From: Pleurocapsa sp. MO_226.B13
GTDB taxonomy: Bacteria; Cyanobacteriota; Cyanobacteriia; Cyanobacteriales; Xenococcaceae
Assembly: GCA_030064795.1 (NCBI GenBank)
Contig: JASJEI010000476.1
Span: 1 to 8,232, forward strand
Reading direction: 5' to 3'
Length of the DNA stretch: 8,232 nucleotides
This document shows positions 1 to 6,864 of the stretch, piece by piece. A program made the position numbers and the translations under genes. Position 1 is the first letter of the stretch, and the number at the start of each line of letters is the position of its first letter. Under the pieces are notes generated by a model. It was not told the origin of the DNA and searched no databases. It was given only the letters and a program-made list of their open reading frames with translations.

Positions 1-459
1 CCTCTGGGTAAAGATTTCAATGCTCGACAAGCACCCAGACAGCATTCAGAATTACTCCAACTAGTCAAAGATAATTTCGACCCAGCAATCATGCCTACCA
101 TAGTTGGAGTAGGAGATACTGTAACTAGTAAAGCGATCGACAATGGCGATCGCCTGGAGTTTAAACGAGGAGGAAGCGATCGCGGATTTTTGGAATTAAT
201 TCAAGAGATAGGCAAAGAGTTTAATACGGGTAATATTATTGTCTATGTAGATAGTAGCGGTGGCGAAGTCAAGAATCGTAAACCCCTCAAGCTAGATAAT
301 TCTAATGCCTCAGAAATTAAAATCGTAGAAGGACCTGGGGATGTTAGAGATACGGAAGATCCTCTCACTCTAAACATAGCTTTCCCTGGCGGACATCAAC
401 AATATATTGACTTTTTTTGTCATCTAGCCGAAAAAAGAAAGTTAAGCAAGTTAGGATAA
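1..459 (+). CDS. stpA: Glucosylglycerol-3-phosphate phosphatase, C-terminal part (5' end outside window)
   Basis: The open frame runs from base 1 to a TAA at 457-459, giving the last 152 residues; the family is about 420 residues long, so roughly the first two thirds lie upstream of the window. The methionine codon at 91 is internal, because matching sequence continues upstream of it (PLGKDFNARQAP). I recognise the family from the order of motifs IVGVGDTVTS, RGGSDRGFL, VYVDSSGGEVKNR, GPGD and FPGGHQQY, which match remembered Synechocystis StpA. The enzyme removes phosphate from glucosylglycerol 3-phosphate, the last step in making the compatible solute glucosylglycerol, in the cytoplasm. This is what suggests a salt-tolerant cyanobacterium. 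Two HIP1 sites lie inside the gene. Its 3' end overlaps the convergent diguanylate cyclase by 9 bp, and no separate terminator is visible between them. The symbol ggpP is a synonym. Confidence 0.88.
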   Translation, partial: PLGKDFNARQAPRQHSELLQLVKDNFDPAIMPTIVGVGDTVTSKAIDNGDRLEFKRGGSDRGFLELIQEIGKEFNTGNIIVYVDSSGGEVKNRKPLKLDNSNASEIKIVEGPGDVRDTEDPLTLNIAFPGGHQQYIDFFCHLAEKRKLSKLG

Positions 460-1557
460 AGACGTTTCATCGTTGACTACTATACGATCGCGTCCTTGTT
501 GTTTTGCCAGATCTAGTGCGCGATCGGCAGCAGCTAAAAGTTCTTCTAGGGAGATAATCTGATTACCCTCTAAACTAGCAATGCCCATACTAATACTGAC
601 ATATTGGCTAACTTTAGAGCCTGCGTGGGAAATTTGCATGGCTTTAATTTTAGAGCGGAGGCGGTCGGCAACCAACAGGGCAACTTTAGTATTACTATCT
701 GGTAGGACAATGAGAAATTCATCCCCACCATAACGAGCAGCTAAATCGCTACCACGTACCGAACTACTTAAAACCGAGGCGATTTTTTGGAGACAAACAT
801 CTCCTTGTTGGTGTCCGTAGGTATCGTTATAAATTTTCCAAAAATCTAGATCGCACCAAATTACCGCCAGATTCGTTTTTTTTCGCTGACTGTTTGACCA
901 CTGTCGTTCTAGATAGCGATCGCCAAAACGACGATTAGCTATTTTAGTCAGACTATCGGTAAAGGCAATTCGTCTTTGTTTTTGAACCTGGTAACCCGTA
1001 ACAATTAAATTAACTGCGATCGAGATCGGTAAAGGAGCGATAGTAGACAGCCACCAGCCAGACCAAAATAACAGATAGCTAGAGATCGAAAGAAGACCTA
1101 CAGGGACAACTATACTAATTGTTGCTGGTTTAATTACATTAGCTGAATCTTTTGACGACAGATTCATATTAAATAACACCAGGCTCAAACTACTGCCAAT
1201 AAATGACCACCCCAAAATCCACAACCATTGTTGAATTTTTGTGACTCTACGATCGTTGGGATGAGTAGCTGTGACGACCATCGCTTCTAAGCGATCGCTC
1301 GATAAACCTTGAGAAAGATCTCTTTGCCAACCCGCGATCGCAGTTGGATGGAGAAAGTTTTCTTGCTTGCCAAGATAATATAACAGTTCTTCGCTATGAG
1401 CATCAGCATTAAGATAAGCACCACTATTGCTGTTAAAAATTAAACCAGGGCAAATATCGGTCACACCACTGACAATTATTAATCCAGAAACAGTAGGAGC
1501 GATCGCTCTTACTCTCAGCAACTGTTTGATTTTTTTTGTTGAAGTCAACCAAACCAA
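451..1557 (-). CDS. Membrane diguanylate cyclase with shortened CHASE2-like sensor (GGDEF)
   Basis: The product has 368 residues. Residues 111-129 (WLWILGWSFIG), about 145-166 and 167-190 look like the membrane helices that close a CHASE2 sensor, but only about 110 residues precede them. The usual long extracytoplasmic CHASE2 half is therefore missing or very diverged. The GGDEF domain covers about 198-368. It has the entry motif DSLTKIANRR, metal and substrate residues in CDLDFWKIYND and GHQQGD, an intact GGDEF at 277-281, and the inhibitory I-site RGSD (268-271) exactly five residues before it. It should therefore make cyclic di-GMP from two GTP and be subject to product inhibition. The start is TTG at 1557: a stop codon lies just upstream in frame (1570-1572) and AAGGA sits 9 nt before the TTG. 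No ATG occurs before residue 93. The gene is divergent from the GGDEF-EAL gene and convergent with stpA. The GGDEF call is near certain; the CHASE2 assignment is inference. Confidence 0.9.
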   Translation of the reverse strand: MVWLTSTKKIKQLLRVRAIAPTVSGLIIVSGVTDICPGLIFNSNSGAYLNADAHSEELLYYLGKQENFLHPTAIAGWQRDLSQGLSSDRLEAMVVTATHPNDRRVTKIQQWLWILGWSFIGSSLSLVLFNMNLSSKDSANVIKPATISIVVPVGLLSISSYLLFWSGWWLSTIAPLPISIAVNLIVTGYQVQKQRRIAFTDSLTKIANRRFGDRYLERQWSNSQRKKTNLAVIWCDLDFWKIYNDTYGHQQGDVCLQKIASVLSSSVRGSDLAARYGGDEFLIVLPDSNTKVALLVADRLRSKIKAMQISHAGSKVSQYVSISMGIASLEGNQIISLEELLAAADRALDLAKQQGRDRIVVNDETSLS

Positions 1558-1566
1558 AGATCTCGA

Positions 1567-1571
1567 TCCTT
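1567..1571 (-). promoter_or_regulatory. Ribosome binding site of the diguanylate cyclase gene
   Basis: On the minus strand AAGGA lies 9 nt upstream of TTG at 1557. It supports that unusual start codon, because the in-frame stop at 1570-1572 leaves no room for a longer protein. Confidence 0.6.
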
Positions 1572-1604
1572 ATATTATTGTTTTACTTTTTGGTTAAGAC
1601 AGAT

Positions 1605-1656
1605 GAAGTAAAAAGTAAGAAGTAAATTGGGCAAGTAATAACTAATGACTAACAAG
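1605..1656. repeat. Short tandem heptamer repeats (cyanobacterial STRR type)
   Basis: Three adjacent heptamers GAAGTAA, AAAGTAA and GAAGTAA fill 1605-1625. After an 10-bp gap a second run, TAATAAC, TAATGAC, TAACAAG, fills 1636-1656. Degenerate 7-bp tandem repeats of this kind are common between genes in cyanobacteria. They lie between the truncated diguanylate cyclase and the gene remnant at 1687-1824. No function can be assigned. Confidence 0.55.
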
Positions 1657-1686
1657 AAGAAATATGTCGCTCAAAACTGAAACGAG

Positions 1687-1824
1687 CTAAAATAAATCTC
1701 TCTTTGGGGCAAAAATAATTTCATTAGCACCAGCTTGATTGTTAACTAAAGCGATCGCCTTTCTCAGGCGACCTTCACCTGAATCTGCTAAATTAGTAAC
1801 TTGAGTAACTTGAAAAATAGACAT
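1687..1824 (-). pseudogene. N-terminal remnant of a large secreted/adhesin-type protein (45 codons)
   Basis: An ATG at 1824 opens 45 codons ending at TAG 1687-1689. The peptide starts MSIFQVTQVTNLADSGEG and continues RLRKAIALVNNQAGANEIIFAP. This closely follows the pattern VTNLNDSGxGSLRxAIxxANxNxGxDxIxF, found at the start of large repeat-rich surface or hemolysin-like proteins (CSLREA-like, beta-helix leader). Those proteins usually run to hundreds or thousands of residues, whereas here the frame stops right after the motif and no continuation is seen in other frames. In-frame TAA at 1831-1833 fixes the start as ATG 1824. A HIP1 site lies inside it. It is most likely a decayed gene fragment. 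A genuine 45-residue protein is possible but less likely. Confidence 0.45.
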
Positions 1825-1839
1825 TAGCTTTTACTTCTT

Positions 1840-1910
1840 GGGTATATTTGTCGATAACTAGCTTCAGTTTTGTGTGTTGCTGGTGAAGCGATCTCGTTTA
1901 CAATATACCC
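1840..1910. repeat. Nested inverted repeat
   Basis: GGGTATAT at 1840-1847 pairs with ATATACCC at 1903-1910. Inside it, GCTTCA at 1861-1866 pairs with TGAAGC at 1884-1889. The whole could fold as a 71-nt stem with an inner hairpin on either strand. On the minus strand it lies just upstream of the 1824 start, so it could be a leader structure of the former gene or the trace of a small mobile repeat. No family is recognised. Confidence 0.35.
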
Positions 1911-2153
1911 ATTGTTAGTAACGAATTTATCAAAAATAACTCGATTATAGTGTTTTCAACTAGCTAAAATAGTTGAGCCACTCTAGATTTTTTTTAATGA
2001 GCAAAATTATTTAAATATTTTTTCCGATCTAGTCTAGATTAGAATTGTGTGTTTTTGAGTTATTCAACAGCGAACGACCAACAATAATGCGCGCTCGCTC
2101 GACTATGGTCAGCATAATCGCTTTTCAGCTCAAATTTTAGATAACATTTATTT
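1911..2153. other. AT-rich intergenic stretch with one small hairpin
   Basis: No credible reading frame is seen. The only structure noted is TCAACTA (1956-1962) pairing with TAGTTGA (1970-1976) across a 7-nt loop. The T-run at 1988 onward is about 11 nt past the stem, too far for a standard terminator. The divergent cyclic-di-GMP genes must take their promoters from this general region. Confidence 0.3.
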
Positions 2154-2183
2154 TTGATTGTTTTTCTCAGGCACAGCTAAGAT
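2154..2183 (+). promoter_or_regulatory. Candidate promoter for the GGDEF-EAL gene
   Basis: TTGATT at 2154-2159 and TAAGAT at 2178-2183 are separated by 18 bp, resembling a sigma-70 type -35/-10 pair. It would give a leader of roughly 110 nt before ATG 2302. In DNA this AT-rich such matches also occur by chance. Confidence 0.3.
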
Positions 2184-2301
2184 ATATTTCAGAGAACAAC
2201 CTCTAATACCTCTTGGCAACGTTATAAATTAAGATTATTTGGCTGGAACCTTTTGGTATGTCTGGCTAGCTTGTAAGCATATTACCGATCCTTATACGTC
2301 G

Positions 2302-5127
2302 ATGTCCCATAATCGCCAGTCACGAGCAAATATAGCTACTGCAATTGGACTTTTTTTTATTAAGCCCAGTAGCTTTTTGCTCTATAGTTTAGTTTTCTTT
2401 GGCTGCAATCAAGTACCAGCCGAAGCAGAAGATAACATTCTGGTTATTCATTCTCATCACCCAGAATTATCTTGGACAAAACAGTATCAAGCAGGAATCG
2501 AACAGGGATTTGCTGAAGCAAGTAACAGCACTAATATATTTCACGAATTTTTAGATATTAACCGCCATCCACAACCAGAACATCAACAAGAATTTATCAA
2601 TTACATCAATAAAAAATATGCCAGGATCGAGATTGATTTGCTGATGGTGATCGACGATCTTAGTTTGCAATTGGTACTACAGGAACGCGATCGCTTTTTT
2701 GTTGATGTTCCTGTGGTTTTTCTGGGGATTAAAAATCTACGTCAAGAACTACTAGATACTCCTTGGCTGACGGGAGTATTAGAAAATTACACCGTGGTAG
2801 ATACTGCCTTAGAAGCTACTAGACATATGTGGACGGATACTATTATTGCGATCGATGATTCTACTGCGACTAGTCGGGCGAATTTAGAGCAAATTGAAGA
2901 AATCAAACAGCTCTCTAATCCCCCTCTCAAAGTGGAAGTAATCAAAGATCTAACAACTAAAGAGATTCAATTTCGTCTGGGTGGCTATCCCGACCATATA
3001 CCGGTGTTGATGCTTGGTCGGTTGTTTGAAAATAAATCTCAACGAGTTTTGGTCGATCCCCAAGAAGATGTTCAAATTTTGCAGGCGCGAATACCAAACC
3101 CGATTTACACCGAGGATGAAATTCGTTTGGGCAACGGTGTAGTAGGAGGCAAAATTTTCGATCGCAATTATCATATCAGACAGGCGGTTGAACTGGCTCT
3201 AAAGATCTTGCAGGGAGCAAGACCAGATGAAGTAGGCCCAATCTTAGTAGGCAAGAACCGCTGGATTTTTGATTACCGACAGTTAACCGAGCGCGATATT
3301 AAACTAGATTTACTGCCAGAGAATAGTGAATTACTCTATGTCGAGCCATCTTTTTATAACAAGCATAAAACTTTAGTTTGGATTGTTGTCCTTAGTTTTC
3401 TCTGTAGTTTTTTGATAATTATTTTGTTAATAGAAAAGAATAGAAGACGTGCTTTAGCAAATAAAATCTTACAAGAAAATGAGCAAAGATACAAAGATTT
3501 GGCCGAGGCAGGAGCCAATGTTTTTTGGGAGTTAGATCGAGAACTAAAGTATTCTTATTTATCTGGCGATCTTGAAGATTTATGTGGCTTAAAACCTGCC
3601 GAGCTTTTAGGTAAATATCCCCCAGATATCCACCGTAATAATCCCAAGTTAGATGTAGACTGGGAGCTTTTAAGACAAATAATCGAAGAGAGAAAACCGA
3701 TTAAAAATTTTACTTTTAGTTTAAAAGAAAATGACGATCGAGTGAGAATTTTTAAGATTAATGGAAATCCCTTGTTCGATCGCCAATATCAGTTTCAAGG
3801 TTATCGTGGAGTCAAACAAGAAATTACCGCCGAACGAAATTTATATAAGAAAATTGCCTACCAAGCTACATATGACGACCTAACTGGTTTACTTAATCGC
3901 CGAGAATTTAACGAAAAACTGAAATATTCCGTCCAAAAAGCGCGTAAATACAGTACAGAGTCGGTTCTTTGCTATCTAGATTTAGATCGCTTTAAAATTG
4001 TCAACGATACTGCTGGACATTTAGTAGGCGATCGCCTACTATCAGAATTGGCTCAGTTACTCAAAAATATGATCCGCAAAGAAGATACTCTAGGCAGATT
4101 AGGAGGAGATGAGTTTGGGCTATTGCTCGAAGGCTGCTCGATTACTGAAGCTAAACTAGTTTGCGAACAACTAATTGCTGCGATTACTAACTATCGTCTT
4201 AAGTGGAAAAATGTGGAATTTGATGTTGGAGTTAGTATCGGCATGGTGGGGATTTCCTCCGCATCTACTAATGCTACAGAATTGTTAAGTCGTGCGGATT
4301 TAGCTTGTTATCAAGCCAAGAATTTAGGTCGAGGTCGGGTTTATATTGCCGAAAACAATAATCGGGAACTAGACCTAGAGCAAACTCAGATGGGACATAT
4401 CGCCAATGTATCCCAGGCGATTAAAGAAGATCGTTTCTACTTAGTCAAACAGTTAATTAAGCCTGTAGTGGATGACGGCAAACAGCGTCAACACTATGAA
4501 ATTTTATTACGTCTCAAGGATCGTTTGGGCAATTTGATTGCTCCTGAAGAATTTATTCCCGTCGCAGAACGTTATGGTGTAATTACGATTATCGATCGCT
4601 GGGTCTTAGAAGCGACTCTCAATTCTTATGGCGATTATTTTGCCCGCAATCGCACTTTGGTGTCGATTAATTTGTCTGGTGCTAGTATCAACGACGAGAG
4701 ATTTACTAATTTTGCCGTCGATCTAATTAAAAATTCTCAGATATCTGGAGATTGTATTTGTTTTGAAATCACAGAAACTACGGCTATTGCTCAGATCCAT
4801 CACGCTCAAAAATTTATTACGGCGATGAAAAACCTAGGAGTCAAATTTGCTCTCGATGATTTTGGCAGTGGAGTATCGTCTTTTACTTATCTTAAAAATC
4901 TGCCGCTCGATTATTTGAAAATTGACGGTAATTTAGTCAAAGCCGTTCTTAGTGAGGATTACGACCGCGCTATTGTTAATTCGATTAACGAGGTGGCTCA
5001 CTTGATGAAAATCAAAACTATTGCCGAATTTGTCGAAAACGAACAAATATTAGAACGTTTGGGTCAGATCGGAATTGACTACGTTCAAGGCTACGCTACA
5101 GGCAAACCAATCGCTATCTCCTCCTAG
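2302..5127 (+). CDS. Membrane sensor with periplasmic ABC_sub_bind-like domain, PAS, GGDEF and EAL domains
   Basis: The product has 941 residues counted from ATG 2302. A TTG 21 codons upstream (2239) is the only longer start; neither has a clear Shine-Dalgarno, and I prefer ATG because a signal-like hydrophobic stretch (13-34) follows it. FFGC with Cys35 is a loose lipobox. Residues about 45-340 (ILVIHSHHPELSWTKQYQAG) resemble an ABC_sub_bind-type periplasmic sensor. One membrane helix follows at about 358-378, then PAS (about 395-505) and GGDEF (about 520-685). The GGDEF domain has an intact GGDEF (601-605) and I-site RKED (592-595). EAL (about 710-940) keeps Glu733 (EIL), Asn790, Glu822, Asp852/Asp853, Lys873, Glu909 and Gln929. 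Both cyclase and phosphodiesterase activity for cyclic di-GMP are therefore possible. Which one dominates cannot be read from sequence. The ligand is unknown. The gene stands alone, divergent from the 451-1557 cyclase. Confidence 0.93.
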   Translation: MSHNRQSRANIATAIGLFFIKPSSFLLYSLVFFGCNQVPAEAEDNILVIHSHHPELSWTKQYQAGIEQGFAEASNSTNIFHEFLDINRHPQPEHQQEFINYINKKYARIEIDLLMVIDDLSLQLVLQERDRFFVDVPVVFLGIKNLRQELLDTPWLTGVLENYTVVDTALEATRHMWTDTIIAIDDSTATSRANLEQIEEIKQLSNPPLKVEVIKDLTTKEIQFRLGGYPDHIPVLMLGRLFENKSQRVLVDPQEDVQILQARIPNPIYTEDEIRLGNGVVGGKIFDRNYHIRQAVELALKILQGARPDEVGPILVGKNRWIFDYRQLTERDIKLDLLPENSELLYVEPSFYNKHKTLVWIVVLSFLCSFLIIILLIEKNRRRALANKILQENEQRYKDLAEAGANVFWELDRELKYSYLSGDLEDLCGLKPAELLGKYPPDIHRNNPKLDVDWELLRQIIEERKPIKNFTFSLKENDDRVRIFKINGNPLFDRQYQFQGYRGVKQEITAERNLYKKIAYQATYDDLTGLLNRREFNEKLKYSVQKARKYSTESVLCYLDLDRFKIVNDTAGHLVGDRLLSELAQLLKNMIRKEDTLGRLGGDEFGLLLEGCSITEAKLVCEQLIAAITNYRLKWKNVEFDVGVSIGMVGISSASTNATELLSRADLACYQAKNLGRGRVYIAENNNRELDLEQTQMGHIANVSQAIKEDRFYLVKQLIKPVVDDGKQRQHYEILLRLKDRLGNLIAPEEFIPVAERYGVITIIDRWVLEATLNSYGDYFARNRTLVSINLSGASINDERFTNFAVDLIKNSQISGDCICFEITETTAIAQIHHAQKFITAMKNLGVKFALDDFGSGVSSFTYLKNLPLDYLKIDGNLVKAVLSEDYDRAIVNSINEVAHLMKIKTIAEFVENEQILERLGQIGIDYVQGYATGKPIAISS

Positions 5128-5239
5128 TATTACCAATTGAACTACTGAAAGTGCTTGACGAGAAGATTAGCAAGTTTATAATTTATCCTAATGGACAATG
5201 CTCAAATTATTCTATCCGCAATCAACTATTGCTTCCAAT

Positions 5240-5274
5240 CCTTCTTCCTTATTCCTCATACCTCGTTCCTTCAA
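5240..5274. repeat. Five tandem heptamers CCTNNNN
   Basis: CCTTCTT, CCTTATT, CCTCATA, CCTCGTT and CCTTCAA follow one another without gaps. This is a second short tandem heptamer array of cyanobacterial type, placed between the GGDEF-EAL gene and the tRNA fragment. It ends 5 bp before the tRNA 3' end. Confidence 0.5.
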
Positions 5275-5278
5275 ATAG

Positions 5279-5303
5279 TCCAGGGTGCAGGAGTTGAACC
5301 TGC
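5279..5303 (-). other. 3' end of a tRNA (T arm and acceptor strand), putative attachment site
   Basis: Read on the minus strand, GCAGG-TTCAACT-CCTGC forms a perfect 5-bp T stem with a standard 7-nt T loop. It is followed by a 7-nt acceptor strand ACCCTGG and discriminator A; CCA is not encoded, as is usual in cyanobacteria. The matching 5' acceptor strand (CCAGGGT) and the D and anticodon arms are absent: the sequence diverges right after the T stem into AACGCT repeats at 5318-5330. The tyrosine recombinase starts 40 bp away. This is the geometry left when an element integrates into the 3' part of a tRNA gene and the displaced 3' end stays with the chromosome. The intact tRNA should then lie at the other end of the element, which is not seen to the right within this window. 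The amino acid identity cannot be told. Confidence 0.6.
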
Positions 5304-5343
5304 CTAAACCCTTTTTCTAACGCTAACGCTATAGCCCAAACGC

Positions 5344-5387
5344 TTGCTCACTAACGTTTTGAAACAAAGTGAGCAAAAAGTGAGCAA
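5344..5387. repeat. Three copies of a 9-bp sequence (one inverted, two direct) at the integrase start
   Basis: AGTGAGCAA occurs at 5368-5376 and 5379-5387, and its exact reverse complement TTGCTCACT at 5344-5352. The inverted pair is separated by 15 bp and the direct pair is offset by 11 bp, about one helical turn. The repeats lie between the tRNA fragment and the integrase body, over its possible start codons. They could be arm-type integrase or excisionase binding sites, or an operator by which the integrase controls its own gene. That function is inferred from position only. Confidence 0.45.
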
Positions 5388-6789
5388 AGATTATAATTAC
5401 GAAATTGGTTACGAAACTTTACAAAGTGAGTGGAAAATACAGTGCAAACGTACTCCTAGAGGCGTAACTCTAGTTAAAGGCGGTAATAACATTTACCTGC
5501 AATTTAAGACTCCTAACACGACTAGAAGTAAGTATAAATGCGCTTGTACCTTCTCTATCGATGGAATGCATGAAGCGGTTAGGAAAAGTTATTTAGTAAA
5601 AGCTAAGCTAAAAAGCTTAACTAGTGAAACTGAGTTCTGGGAATGGTACAAGAAAGAGATAGAAGAAGAATCTAGGCTAGTAGATGACCAAATAACCTTT
5701 GCTGAAGCGATTAAGAAGGTTGAGGATGATTTCTGGAGTAGACCTAGTAGAACAAAAAGGAAGAGAGATAAAACTAACCCTAGTGATTTAAGTAGCTGGA
5801 GAGAGACATATGGACGTTTCTACAGCTATCTATCCCCAGAAGAAAACATTAATCTTAAAACCATAATTCAAGCCACAGAAAAACAGCAAAAAGGCAGTAG
5901 AAGCTATAAGTATTCCGTATCTGCCATGAAGAAACTCTGTAGACTTAATAAAAAGCAGTCCTTACTAGATTCTTTACAGGAGCTAGATACGACACAAACG
6001 GAATTTAAAGACCTTCAAACAGTTACTCTAGATGACTTCCTAAATTGGAGAAAAGAGGCGATAGGAGAAACAAGTGAACTTCATGGCAATGTTGATACAA
6101 AAGTAAGACGAGCTTGGTTATGGGTATTCTCCATGCAAGTAGTTTATGGATTGAGGATACACGAAGTTTTTGCTGTAGCAAACTCGAATAAATCTTTTAC
6201 TACTAAAGACGGTGTAACTATACCTGCTTTAGCTAGTCCTGACAACAAAGAAAACTTAATAGTAATAAATGATAAAACAGAACTAGGTACTACTACTAAA
6301 ACAGGATACAGATTAGCTAGACCTAATATTCCTCCTAAGTATCCTGACTTAATAGAAATGCTTAATATAAAATTTCCTTTACTTCCAGGCAACAAGCCTA
6401 GAAGTAAAAAATACGATAAAATAAGAAAATTTTATTGCAATAAAGCTACAGAACAGCTTAGACGATGGAATGCTCCGTTTACTCAGACTCACGCTCTACG
6501 TCACTTGGCTAACATTAACGGTATGCAAGCAGGTATACCCTTAGAGGTTAGAGCGCAATCTATGGGGCATACTCCAGCAATGAATGATGGTACTTACAAA
6601 AAACGTCAGTCTACCCAAACGACTATTGACCTGCTCACTCAGTCAAATCAAAACGCTATCGACTTTGTAACTGCCTTAGCAGAAGCGAAAAAGTTAGTCG
6701 CAGAGAACGAAGATGATAGGGAAGTAATTATCAGATTACTATCAATAATCTACCAAAAAGACAGTAAGGCAATTGAGAAGTTAATATAG
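5344..6789 (+). CDS. Tyrosine recombinase / tRNA-associated integrase
   Basis: The product has up to 481 residues. It cuts and rejoins DNA at attachment sites through a covalent tyrosine link. The catalytic set is visible: Arg271 in GLRIHEV, a candidate Lys in the TTTKTGYR strand, His383-x-x-Arg386-His in HALRH, His409 in MGH, and the nucleophile Tyr418 in NDGTYKK. About 200 N-terminal residues, rich in Lys and Arg, should hold the arm/core DNA-binding part. The start is uncertain: TTG 5344 (in-frame TAG at 5332-5334 just upstream) and GTG 5380 (giving 469 residues) are both possible, and neither has a clear ribosome site. Arginine codons are mostly AGA/AGG (about 22 of 28 by eye), unlike the neighbours, and the gene has no HIP1 site, so it was probably acquired. 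It sits beside a tRNA 3' fragment. No excisionase or cargo gene is seen next to it. Confidence 0.88.
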   Translation: MLTNVLKQSEQKVSKDYNYEIGYETLQSEWKIQCKRTPRGVTLVKGGNNIYLQFKTPNTTRSKYKCACTFSIDGMHEAVRKSYLVKAKLKSLTSETEFWEWYKKEIEEESRLVDDQITFAEAIKKVEDDFWSRPSRTKRKRDKTNPSDLSSWRETYGRFYSYLSPEENINLKTIIQATEKQQKGSRSYKYSVSAMKKLCRLNKKQSLLDSLQELDTTQTEFKDLQTVTLDDFLNWRKEAIGETSELHGNVDTKVRRAWLWVFSMQVVYGLRIHEVFAVANSNKSFTTKDGVTIPALASPDNKENLIVINDKTELGTTTKTGYRLARPNIPPKYPDLIEMLNIKFPLLPGNKPRSKKYDKIRKFYCNKATEQLRRWNAPFTQTHALRHLANINGMQAGIPLEVRAQSMGHTPAMNDGTYKKRQSTQTTIDLLTQSNQNAIDFVTALAEAKKLVAENEDDREVIIRLLSIIYQKDSKAIEKLI

Positions 6790-6838
6790 ACTCATTCCTT
6801 TTGCTCGATACTTAGTCATATCTCGTACCTATTAGTTT

Positions 6839-6864
6839 ACGACCTCAGTCACGGGTCGTTTTTT
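6839..6864 (+). terminator. Rho-independent terminator of the integrase gene
   Basis: ACGACC (6839-6844) pairs with GGTCGT (6854-6859) across a 9-nt loop, followed by a T-run through 6864. It lies 50 bp after the integrase stop codon. Confidence 0.65.

Noticed and set aside
2239..2301. 21-codon N-terminal extension of the GGDEF-EAL protein from TTG 2239.
   Set aside because: There is no ribosome site, and ATG 2302 is followed by a signal-like hydrophobic segment.
2950..3174. 74-codon open frame on the minus strand.
   Set aside because: It lies wholly inside the sensor domain of the GGDEF-EAL gene and is a shadow of it.
5130..5150. Minus-strand sequence AGTTCAATTGGTA resembling a tRNA D arm.
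   Set aside because: No acceptor, anticodon or T arm can be built around it, and the continuation runs into the coding end of the GGDEF-EAL gene.
6144..6395. 83-codon open frame on the minus strand.
   Set aside because: It lies wholly inside the integrase catalytic domain and is a shadow of it.
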